A stretch of DNA of 42,224 nucleotides from an uncultured Collinsella sp. GTDB taxonomy: Bacteria; Actinomycetota; Coriobacteriia; Coriobacteriales; Coriobacteriaceae. Made by a program: the position numbers and the translations under genes. The notes under the pieces were generated by a model. It saw only the letters and a program-made list of their open reading frames with translations, was not told the origin of the DNA and did no database searches. The stretch covers positions 1-42,224 of the forward strand of contig UQWQ01000009.1 of NCBI GenBank assembly GCA_900544755.1, read 5' to 3'. Shown here in pieces: positions 1-6,157 of this stretch; position 1 is the stretch's first letter, and each line of letters starts with the position of its first letter.

Positions 1-32
1 AGGTTTATTTTGGCAGGTTTTATCTGGGCAAA
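1..32. repeat. Truncated copy of the long inverted-repeat element (family 2)
   Basis: The first 28 or so bases match one arm and part of the loop of the complete element at 20637-20738 (reverse orientation) with about two mismatches, including the run TTTTATCTGGG. The rest of this copy lies outside the window. It shows that the 20.6 kb element belongs to a dispersed family. Confidence 0.7.
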
Positions 33-35
33 CGT

Positions 36-74
36 AAAGGGCCGACCGCGGAGATGCGCGATCGGCCCTTTTTA
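36..74. terminator. Bidirectional intrinsic terminator
   Basis: AAAGGGCCGA pairs with TCGGCCCTTT across a 16-base loop and is followed by a T run on the plus strand. It lies just past the stop of the minus-strand membrane protein gene and probably also ends a plus-strand gene outside the window. Confidence 0.8.
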
Positions 75-110
75 GTTGCTTGGATGTAGGGGTCAGTGGA
101 AGGCAAGTGC

Positions 111-512
111 CTACAGGCGATCCTTGTTCTCGGCTTTAACGGCGTGAGCCTGCTGAACAAAGAACAGGTCGTACACCACGATGACAAAGGCGCCAAAGTT
201 GATGGCGTCGCCGCCAAACGCGGGAAGCGTGAGCACGGCCTGCGCAATCGTGGCGATTGCGGCGACGATGCCGAGCTTAAACGCGCCATCCACCTGCGAA
301 GGCTTGTTGGCGCCCTTGATGCCCGCAACACCTGCGGCAAGATCGACAAGACCCTTGATGACAAGTACGGCCGCGGCGAGCATGGCGTTCGGCCCGTACG
401 TGGAATCGAGACTGCCTCGGGCGATGCCGACGCCGGCGATGACGAGGCTGGCGATGCCCAAAACAAAGTAAATGAGGGCAAGGATTTTGAGTGTCTTGCG
501 AGCGTAGCTCAT
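111..512 (-). CDS. Small four-helix membrane protein of unknown function
   Basis: A 133-residue, mostly hydrophobic protein with about four membrane segments: near residues 9-30 (ILALIYFVLGIASLVIAGVG), 42-62, 80-100 and 105-122. It ends in a short charged tail. The start chosen is the ATG at 512, with AAAGGA about 9 bases upstream; the reading frame runs 27 codons further 5' but that part has no ribosome binding site. The arrangement resembles small DUF308-like integral membrane proteins, but no specific motif was recognised, so no role is claimed. It stands alone and ends at a bidirectional terminator. Confidence 0.75.
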   Translation of the reverse strand: MSYARKTLKILALIYFVLGIASLVIAGVGIARGSLDSTYGPNAMLAAAVLVIKGLVDLAAGVAGIKGANKPSQVDGAFKLGIVAAIATIAQAVLTLPAFGGDAINFGAFVIVVYDLFFVQQAHAVKAENKDRL

Positions 513-742
513 GGCTGGATCCTTTCGATACGAGTACGGCCGATCTGGCGTACCCCCTGTGCTGCACATATGGTGAAGCACATTGTAGTTCAACGGGGCG
601 ATGCATGCGTTTGAAAGCGTCTCTTGCCTGTACGGTCCAACCTTTCAAAAAGGAAAGCTGGACGTAAGCCAAATCGATGGCAGCTCATGTGCGGCGCTGA
701 GATGATGGGGCCGTAACAAGGAGCTGGTCTCAAGGAGGAGCC

Positions 743-886
743 ATGATGTACGGAGCAGGGCAAGTGCGTGAGCCGCGGTCGTTGGGAAGGCGCATGGGTG
801 ATTCTGTGATCGCTGTCGTGTGCACGGGATTGATGGCGGTGCTTTGCATTGCGATGCTGTGGGCCATGTCGCATGTGGGACAATAG
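743..886 (+). CDS. 47-residue single-span membrane protein
   Basis: A short frame preceded by a near-perfect AAGGAGGAG ribosome binding site two bases before the first ATG; a second ATG follows at once at 746 and has the better spacing. The product has a basic, polar N-terminus (about 20 residues, several Arg) and one hydrophobic segment at about residues 22-42, ending in SHVGQ. The charge pattern suggests the N-terminus stays in the cytoplasm. No family was recognised. The gene stands 63 bases ahead of the rsmJ-like gene in the same direction and could share its transcript. Translation is inferred only from the ribosome binding site and the membrane-like composition. Confidence 0.6.
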   Translation: MMYGAGQVREPRSLGRRMGDSVIAVVCTGLMAVLCIAMLWAMSHVGQ

Positions 887-949
887 CGGACGGTTGAGTG
901 CCGACAGGGGTGGCGCTCACGTATTCGTTTTGCTTGCTAAGGAGTGCCC

Positions 950-1654
950 ATGGGCGTCGTCGATCCCTTTTCTGTTGCTCGGGCCGCGGGGCTTGAGCTC
1001 GTGCGGACGTCCGAGGGCCTTGCGCTCACCGACGGCACGATGGAGTTGCGTGCCGATTTTGGCCGCATGCTTCCACGGCTCAAGCAGGGTCGTCTGCAGC
1101 AAGAGCTGTTGGTAAAGGCTGCGCGCACAAAAGGCATCGAACAACCATGGGCGATTGATGCCACAGCAGGCTTTGGCGAGGACTCGCTGCTGCTGGCGGC
1201 CGCGGGCTTTACCGTCGATCTGTATGAACAGGATTGCGTGATCGCGGCGCTTCTCAAGGATGCCTTGGATCGCGCGACAGATGATCCGGCGCTTGCGACA
1301 GCCGTGGCACGAATGCGCTTGCATGCGGGCGAGGACAGCATCGCCGGCCTTCGCCATGTAGCTGAGCTGATCGGGCAGGGCGAGCTCACCGCTCCTGACG
1401 TGGTATATCTGGACCCCATGTTTCCCGGGCGCACCAAGAGCGCGGCGGTCAAAAAGAAGTTCCAACTCTTGCATCATCTGGAACAGCCGTGTGCCGATGA
1501 GGAGACGCTGGTCGAAGCCGCGCTTGCGGTACGTCCGCGCAAGGTCGTTATCAAGCGGCCGGTGAAGGGGCCGCTGCTTGCCGGCGTTAAGCCGAGCTAT
1601 CAGCTTGCGGGCAAGGCCGTCCGCTACGATGTTTTGGTGCCGCCGCGCCCGTAG
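950..1654 (+). CDS. rsmJ: RsmJ-type 16S rRNA guanine-N2 methyltransferase
   Basis: A 234-residue class I SAM-dependent methyltransferase. The glycine-rich SAM site reads IDATAGFGEDSLLLAAAG (about residues 65-82). The catalytic motif YLDPMFPGRTKSA (about 151-163) is the signature of the RsmJ (YhiQ) family, which methylates G1516 of E. coli 16S rRNA in the small subunit. The C-terminal KVVIKRPVKGP also fits the family. ATG at 950 is chosen because AAGGAG ends five bases upstream; the frame also offers a GTG at 944 that overlaps this ribosome binding site. It converges on the minus-strand gene at 1722-2018. Confidence 0.88.
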   Translation: MGVVDPFSVARAAGLELVRTSEGLALTDGTMELRADFGRMLPRLKQGRLQQELLVKAARTKGIEQPWAIDATAGFGEDSLLLAAAGFTVDLYEQDCVIAALLKDALDRATDDPALATAVARMRLHAGEDSIAGLRHVAELIGQGELTAPDVVYLDPMFPGRTKSAAVKKKFQLLHHLEQPCADEETLVEAALAVRPRKVVIKRPVKGPLLAGVKPSYQLAGKAVRYDVLVPPRP

Positions 1655-1721
1655 CCTGCGTGCGATGGCCGGCGATGTGTCGGTGCCGTGCCGCTGTGTG
1701 AGCGTCGCTCCGTTGCGGAGC

Positions 1722-2018
1722 CTATTTCCAAGGATGCGACGTCAGGTGCCACCCGCCGCAGTATTCGCATTTGTAGCAGGCCAAACCGCGCCGTCCGCGG
1801 TTTTCGCAGTCGGCCATAACTGCCTCGGCCTCGGCGCGCGTGTCGTAACGGTTTTTGCGTTCGCACGACTTGTAGCGCCAGGCTTCATCGCGCTCGGCGT
1901 CTAGTGCGTCGCGGCGCTCGTCTTCGCGCGCAAACAGATCGCTCATATCGCCGCCGGTGGCAGCGCCCAAAAACTCGCTCTTTGCCTTTGACCAGGCGGC
2001 TCGCTTTTTGCTCCCCAT
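1722..2018 (-). CDS. Conserved-looking small hypothetical protein with CxxC...H motif
   Basis: A 98-residue protein with a highly charged middle (DLFAREDERRDALDAERD) and a C-terminal CYKCEYCGGWHLTS. Its two CxxC-like pairs and a His look like a compact metal-binding or zinc-ribbon knuckle. The frame opens at a TTG (2039), but the ATG at 2018 is preferred, with GAAGAGGGG about 10 bases upstream. The gene is divergent from the GNAT gene, and an inverted repeat (2044-2073) lies between them. Function is unknown; DNA, RNA or metal binding would be guesses. Confidence 0.65.
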   Translation of the reverse strand: MGSKKRAAWSKAKSEFLGAATGGDMSDLFAREDERRDALDAERDEAWRYKSCERKNRYDTRAEAEAVMADCENRGRRGLACYKCEYCGGWHLTSHPWK

Positions 2019-2043
2019 CTGCTTCGCGCCCCTCTTCAAACGC

Positions 2044-2073
2044 TGGTATCATTGCTCAATCAAAGTGATACCA
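2044..2073. promoter_or_regulatory. Inverted repeat between divergent genes, possible operator
   Basis: TGGTATCA (2044-2051) and TGATACCA (2066-2073) form a perfect 8-bp inverted repeat with centres 22 bp apart, about two helical turns. It lies in the 77-bp gap between the divergent small Cys-motif gene and the GNAT gene, where it could bind a dimeric regulator. No regulator gene adjoins it. Confidence 0.45.
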
Positions 2074-2095
2074 ATAAACGTGAGGTCGCCGCGTG

Positions 2096-2584
2096 ATGAT
2101 CAGAAAAACCCTCGATACCGACATTCCCGCCGTCATGGCTATCTATGACGCGGCCCGCGCCTTTATGCGCGCGCATGGCAACGCCACGCAGTGGCCCGAG
2201 GGCACGCCTTCGGCCGAGCAGCTGACTGCCGATATCGCCGCTGGTGGCAGCTATGTGTGCGAAGTTGACGGTCACGTGGTAGCGACGTTTGCCTTTTTAC
2301 CGGGTCCGGACGAGTGCTATGACGTAATTGAGGACGGTCGGTGGCGCAGCGACACTCCGTACGCCGTGCTGCACCGTGTGGCATCCGACGGCACCGTGCA
2401 CGGTATCGCGGCTGCGATGTTCGCCTTTGCCAAAGAGCGTGCCGATCACCTGCGCATCGACACGCATCAGGACAATCTGCCCATGCAGCGTGCGAGCATC
2501 AAGGCGGGATTCGAGCGTGTCGGCATTATCCATGTGTCGGACGGCACGCCGCGTGTTGCGTTCGACTGGCTGCGCGAGGCATAA
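2096..2584 (+). CDS. GNAT-family N-acetyltransferase
   Basis: A 162-residue protein with the GNAT fold pattern. The N-terminal MIRKTLDTDIPAVMAIYDAA is typical of strand 1 and helix 1. A central strand reads VATFAFLPG. HGIAAAMFAFAKERADHLRIDTH replaces the usual Q/RxxGxG/A acetyl-CoA loop, followed by DNLPMQRASIKAGFERVG, the common 'N..A...Y.K.GF' element. It transfers an acetyl group from acetyl-CoA to an unknown amine. ATG 2096 is used; GTG 2093 is closer to ideal spacing from GAGG (2082-2085), so the true start could be one codon earlier. A strong terminator follows. Confidence 0.85.
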   Translation: MIRKTLDTDIPAVMAIYDAARAFMRAHGNATQWPEGTPSAEQLTADIAAGGSYVCEVDGHVVATFAFLPGPDECYDVIEDGRWRSDTPYAVLHRVASDGTVHGIAAAMFAFAKERADHLRIDTHQDNLPMQRASIKAGFERVGIIHVSDGTPRVAFDWLREA

Positions 2585-2618
2585 GCGCCCAGGCGCATAC
2601 CAACACTCCATCTAAATG

Positions 2619-2646
2619 AAAATGGCCCCGGGTGGGGCCATTTTTT
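2619..2646. terminator. Bidirectional intrinsic terminator
   Basis: AATGGCCCC and GGGGCCATT form a stem with a 4-5 base loop, followed by T6 on the plus strand and TTTTCATTT on the minus strand. It ends the GNAT gene. Confidence 0.85.
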
Positions 2647-2705
2647 GGCAAAACGCGTTGTTGTGGGGCTCGCGTCGCTGCCGTTCCAGATGAACCCGGG
2701 CAGAC

Positions 2706-2816
2706 AAAAAGGGGAGGTGCCGGCTTTCGCAAGGCGCGAACCTACGAAAATCGCTGCGCGGCAACGCGGGGCGATGAGCTCGGTCGGGGGATAGGGCCCG
2801 CTTCGCCCGCCGGCCC
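2706..2816 (-). ncRNA. Candidate structured RNA in a gene-free interval
   Basis: The 306-bp gap between the GNAT and TetM-like genes holds no convincing ORF but is rich in structure. A GCCGGC helix (2719-2724 with 2809-2814) encloses a 26-base hairpin at 2750-2775: ATCGCT pairs with GGCGAT, then CGCG with CGCG, with one mismatch and a four-base loop. On the minus strand an extended -10 (TGATACAAT, 2823-2831) sits just upstream of the closing helix, and CACCTCCCCTTTTT follows it, so a transcript of about 110 nt is plausible. The hairpin loop reads GCAA (a GNRA loop) only on the plus strand, which would suit a 5' leader of the GTPase gene instead. It matches no RNA class I recognise: SRP, RNase P and tmRNA hallmarks are absent. 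Confidence 0.3.
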
Positions 2817-2890
2817 GTAAATTGTATCATCCAGTGTGGAACGAGAGCGCCCGTTGCCGCGTGCGATGGGCTTGCAATAAGAGGAGAGCC

Positions 2891-4894
2891 ATGTCGAAGC
2901 AAGCGGTCGTTGGAATCTTGGCGCATGTCGATGCCGGCAAGACTACGCTGGCCGAGGCCATGCTGTTCAACGCAGGTCGCATTCGCAAGCGCGGCCGTGT
3001 GGACGACGGCGACTCGCACCTGGATACCAACGCTATCGAACGCGAGCGCGGCATCACGATTTTCTCGTCGCAGGCCGTGTTCGACCACGGTGATACCCGC
3101 GTCATGCTCGTGGACGCTCCCGGACACGTGGATTTTTCGGCCGAGGCAGAGCGCACGTTGCGTGCGCTCGACTACGCGATTTTGGTGGTAGGTGCCAACG
3201 ACGGCGTGCAGGGACACACCGAAACCTTGTGGCGCCTGCTTGCGCGCTATGGCATCCCGACGTTTGTCTTTATCAACAAAATCGATTTGGAGAATCCCGG
3301 CCGCGATGTTTTACTGACGCAACTTGGGCAGCGTCTTTCCGAGGGCTGTCTGGATGCCAACGAACTGCTGACGGGCGGTGCCGCTTGGGAGGACGCTGCC
3401 GCGTTGGACGAGGCAGCCCTCGAGGAGTTTCTTGAGACAGGCGAGCTTTCCGTCGCAACGCTTTCGCGCATGGTTGCCGAGCGCAGGCTCTTTCCTTGCT
3501 TTGCCGGCTCGGCGCTTAAGGACCAGGGCGTGGGCGAGCTGCTGGATGGCATGTGCGCGCTGATGCGTGAGAGGGCGTGGCCGCCGGAGTTCGCCGCGCG
3601 CGTCTATCGCGTCAGCCGCGGCGATCGCGGCGAGCGCTTGGCTTGGGTAAAAGTGACCGGCGGCACGCTGCATGCAAAGCAGATGATCGAGGGGCGCTCC
3701 GGTGCCGAGGCATGGGAGCAAAAGGTCGATCAGGTGCGCATCTATAACGGCGAGAAGTATGAGCTTGCCCAAGAAGTTGCCGCTGGCGGTATTTGTGCCG
3801 TGACGGGTCTTGCGCACGTTCGCCCGGGTGATGCCCTGGGCGCGGAACCCGCGTGCGATGCGCCCGTCATTGCGCCAGTTCTCACCTATACGGTGCTTCC
3901 GGGCGAACACGACGTCCACACGGTGTTCAAAGCATTGACTGAGTTGGCGGATGAAGATCCTATGCTCGGCGTAAGCTGGAATACGCATCTTGAGCAGATT
4001 CATTTGCAGTTGATGGGCGCCGTGCAACTCGAGGTCGTACAGCGGGTGTTGGTCGATCGCTTTGGCCTTTCGGTTGAGTTTGAGTCTGGCGGCATTCTCT
4101 ATAAGGAGACTATCTCGCAGCCGGTTGAGGGTGTGGGCCACTTTGAGCCGCTGCGCCACTATGCCGAGGTGCATCTGCGCCTGGAGCCGTTGCCAGCAGG
4201 TTCGGGCGTGCAGTTTGGCACCTTGACCTCGACCGACGAGCTCGATCTTAACTGGCAGCGTCTGGCACTCACCAACGCCATGGAGTGCGACCACCTGGGC
4301 GTGCTGACCGGCTCGCCCATCACCGATGTGCGCATTACGCTCACGGGCGGCCGCGCGCATGCCAAACACACCGAGGGCGGCGATTTTCGCCAGGCCACGT
4401 ACCGCGCGATTCGCCAGGGTTTGATGCAGGCGCGCGAGGCCGGTGCGGCGGTGTTGTTGGAGCCATGGTATCGCTTTGAGCTCGAGGTGCCGGGGGAGTG
4501 CGTGGGCCGGGCGCTCTCGGATGCCACGCGCATGAGTGCCGAGTACGAGCCGCCGACGATGGCGGGAGACCGGGCGAAGCTTGTGGGTCGCGTTCCGGCA
4601 TCCGAGGTGCAAGATTATGCGCTGGAGGTGGCTGCCTACACGAGCGGTCGCGGACATCTGTACCTGGAGTTCGCCGGTTACGCGTCCTGTCATGATGCCG
4701 AGCGCGTCATCGAGGCGGCCGCCTATGAGCCCGAGGCCGATCTGCCCAACACGTCCGATTCTGTCTTTTGCGCTCACGGCGCCGGCTACACGGTCAAATG
4801 GTACGACGTACCCGCCGCGGCGCACGTCAAGGTCGATCCCGCCACCTTCCGCCCCTGGCGAGCAGCAGATGCCGAGTTTTTCGGCCACATGTGA
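2891..4894 (+). CDS. TetM-like translational GTPase (ribosomal protection protein subfamily)
   Basis: A 667-residue EF-G-like GTPase, slightly longer than TetM/TetO/TetW (about 640). G motifs near the N-terminus are clear: AHVDAGKTTL (G1), RERGITI (G2), DAPGHVDF (G3) and NKID (G4), then EF-G domains II-V. TetM-class proteins bind the ribosome and eject tetracycline. However, the domain IV loop that carries YSPVSTPADF in TetM reads HAKHTEGGDF here, so tetracycline resistance should not be assumed; a housekeeping or different-ligand role is possible. ATG 2891 is preceded by GAGGAGAG; the frame opens earlier at 2822 without a ribosome binding site. The last codons, ATG TGA, come from a palindromic repeat. 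Confidence 0.8.
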   Translation: MSKQAVVGILAHVDAGKTTLAEAMLFNAGRIRKRGRVDDGDSHLDTNAIERERGITIFSSQAVFDHGDTRVMLVDAPGHVDFSAEAERTLRALDYAILVVGANDGVQGHTETLWRLLARYGIPTFVFINKIDLENPGRDVLLTQLGQRLSEGCLDANELLTGGAAWEDAAALDEAALEEFLETGELSVATLSRMVAERRLFPCFAGSALKDQGVGELLDGMCALMRERAWPPEFAARVYRVSRGDRGERLAWVKVTGGTLHAKQMIEGRSGAEAWEQKVDQVRIYNGEKYELAQEVAAGGICAVTGLAHVRPGDALGAEPACDAPVIAPVLTYTVLPGEHDVHTVFKALTELADEDPMLGVSWNTHLEQIHLQLMGAVQLEVVQRVLVDRFGLSVEFESGGILYKETISQPVEGVGHFEPLRHYAEVHLRLEPLPAGSGVQFGTLTSTDELDLNWQRLALTNAMECDHLGVLTGSPITDVRITLTGGRAHAKHTEGGDFRQATYRAIRQGLMQAREAGAAVLLEPWYRFELEVPGECVGRALSDATRMSAEYEPPTMAGDRAKLVGRVPASEVQDYALEVAAYTSGRGHLYLEFAGYASCHDAERVIEAAAYEPEADLPNTSDSVFCAHGAGYTVKWYDVPAAAHVKVDPATFRPWRAADAEFFGHM

Positions 4895-4919
4895 CAAAGG
4901 GGCAGTTCCTTTGTTACAT
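4889..4919. repeat. Palindromic repeat family 1, copy a
   Basis: ATGTGACAAAGGGGC and its near-complement TTCCTTTGTTACAT form a 31-bp imperfect palindrome. Its ATG TGA encodes the last Met and the stop of the TetM-like gene. This is the most diverged of four copies (4889, 6106, 8655, 9880). The layout resembles REP/RAYT-mobilised intergenic palindromes, but no RAYT transposase is present in the window. Confidence 0.85.
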
Positions 4920-4925
4920 GCTATT

Positions 4926-4952
4926 GGTATAACTCGGTATAAGTTGGTATAA
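4926..4952. promoter_or_regulatory. Three GGTATAA direct repeats at 10-bp pitch
   Basis: GGTATAA occurs at 4926-4932, 4936-4942 and 4946-4952, exactly 10 bp apart on one helical face, between the TetM-like gene and the first AAA ATPase. It could be a cooperative operator or contain the ATPase promoter (TATAAC as a poor -10). Translation of the ATPase starts 36 bp downstream. Confidence 0.5.
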
Positions 4953-4987
4953 CTATTACCAGGGTTTACCGATCCGAGGAGGCCGAC

Positions 4988-6106
4988 ATGAATCCAAATC
5001 CCTTTAAGCCAACGGCAGGCAAGCGGCCTCCGATGCTCATCGGTCGAGAGTCGGTCATCGAAGATTTCGAGGAAGGGCTCGATAACGGCGCCGGAGCGCC
5101 GGGTAGGCTCATGCTCATTACGGGAAACCGCGGCTGCGGCAAAACGGTTCTCCTGCGAGAGCTGCAACGTCTAGCCAGCGAGCGCGGATGGGCGGTTATC
5201 TCCGATTCTGCTTCGCTTGGCTTGTGCGACCGCCTGGCCGACGCGCTTCGCTCGAATAAACCCGTTGTGACGTCAATGGAGTTTGGGCCGTCGTTTGGTC
5301 GGATGTCGGTCGAGGCGGCTCGGGCAAAGGGCGAGACGCTACGGGGGCTGGTCAACGAGCGCCTCAAGAAGCTCGGTCCAGGCAAGGGCATCCTGTTTGC
5401 GATTGACGAGGCGCAATCTGCGTCAATCGAGGAACTGGCGGCTCTTGCCGTTCTCTATCAGCAGGTGCTCGGAGATCAGGATGCTACGGGCCTGCCCGAT
5501 AGCGACCAGCGCGGTCTTGCGCTGGTATTTGCCGGCTTGCCCAGTATGGTTGACGACCTGCTCGAAGAGCCGAGCGTGACGTTTTTGCGCCGTGCTCAGC
5601 AGCGTACGCTGGGGGCGATTTCTTTGCCCAAGGTGCGCGATTCATATGTCCAGACGGTCAAGGACGCCGGTCTTTACGTTGATGCGGAGACGGCGGACCT
5701 TGCGGCGCGCAAGAGTATGGGGCATCCCTACATGGTCCAGCTGGTGGGATATTACATGTGGCGCTCTGCTGTCCGGCGTGGCTCGCAGATCATCGAAAGG
5801 CGCGATGTCGAGGCTGGCCATGCGGACGCCGTCTCCGAGTTCTATGAAGCGGTCGACGCGCCCCTGTATTACGGGCTGCGCAGCCCACAGCGCCTCTTTA
5901 TCGAGGCCATGGCTGCTGACGAGGGTGAGCAGGCGCGCATGGCGGATATCATTGAGCGCTGCGACCGCACCCAGAGCTGGGCGAGTAAATATCGCGCAAG
6001 CTTGATTCGCGAGCGCGTCATCGAGGCTGCCGGATACGGCCTCGTCAGGTTTACCGTGCCCATGCTGGGCGCGTACATTCGCGATCGAGTTTTATGGCAC
6101 GAGTGA
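4988..6106 (+). CDS. AAA-family ATPase with C-terminal winged helix (paralogue 1)
   Basis: A 372-residue protein. An N-terminal NPFKPTAGKRPPMLIGRE box precedes the P-loop GNRGCGKT (about residues 46-53); Walker B is ILFAIDEAQ (about 136-144); a sensor-like stretch reads LALVFAGLP. The PYMVQLVGYYMW block and a C-terminal winged-helix-like region (SKYRASLIRERVIEAAG) follow. This layout fits the archaeal-ATPase/AAA_16 group of Orc1/Cdc6-like and STAND-like ATPases; the actual role is unknown. GAGGAGG precedes ATG 4988. It shares FLRRAQQ, LGAI and QLVGY with the minus-strand ATPase at 8693-9793; the two flank the UvrA2 gene, and all three are bordered by the same palindrome. Confidence 0.8.
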   Translation: MNPNPFKPTAGKRPPMLIGRESVIEDFEEGLDNGAGAPGRLMLITGNRGCGKTVLLRELQRLASERGWAVISDSASLGLCDRLADALRSNKPVVTSMEFGPSFGRMSVEAARAKGETLRGLVNERLKKLGPGKGILFAIDEAQSASIEELAALAVLYQQVLGDQDATGLPDSDQRGLALVFAGLPSMVDDLLEEPSVTFLRRAQQRTLGAISLPKVRDSYVQTVKDAGLYVDAETADLAARKSMGHPYMVQLVGYYMWRSAVRRGSQIIERRDVEAGHADAVSEFYEAVDAPLYYGLRSPQRLFIEAMAADEGEQARMADIIERCDRTQSWASKYRASLIRERVIEAAGYGLVRFTVPMLGAYIRDRVLWHE

Positions 6107-6135
6107 TGTGAAAAGGGACGGTCCCTTTGTCACAT
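6106..6135. repeat. Palindromic repeat family 1, copy b
   Basis: ATGTGAAAAGGGAC and GGTCCCTTTGTCACAT form a 30-bp palindrome starting on the last base of the ATPase stop codon (TGA 6104-6106) and ending 22 bp before the UvrA2 start. It may also fold as a short hairpin in the shared transcript. Confidence 0.88.
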
Positions 6136-6157
6136 TCGATCAACGGGAAGGGGAACG

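Noticed and set aside
2647..2890. SRP RNA, RNase P RNA or tmRNA in the gene-free gap
   Set aside because: Hallmarks such as GGAAG...AGCAG, GAGGAAAGTCC or a tRNA-like end are absent on both strands; kept only as an unassigned structured RNA.
3311..5167. 618-codon minus-strand frame opposite the TetM-like gene
   Set aside because: Shadow frame of a GC-rich gene; no domain, poor amino-acid pattern, no ribosome binding site. The plus strand carries clear GTPase motifs.
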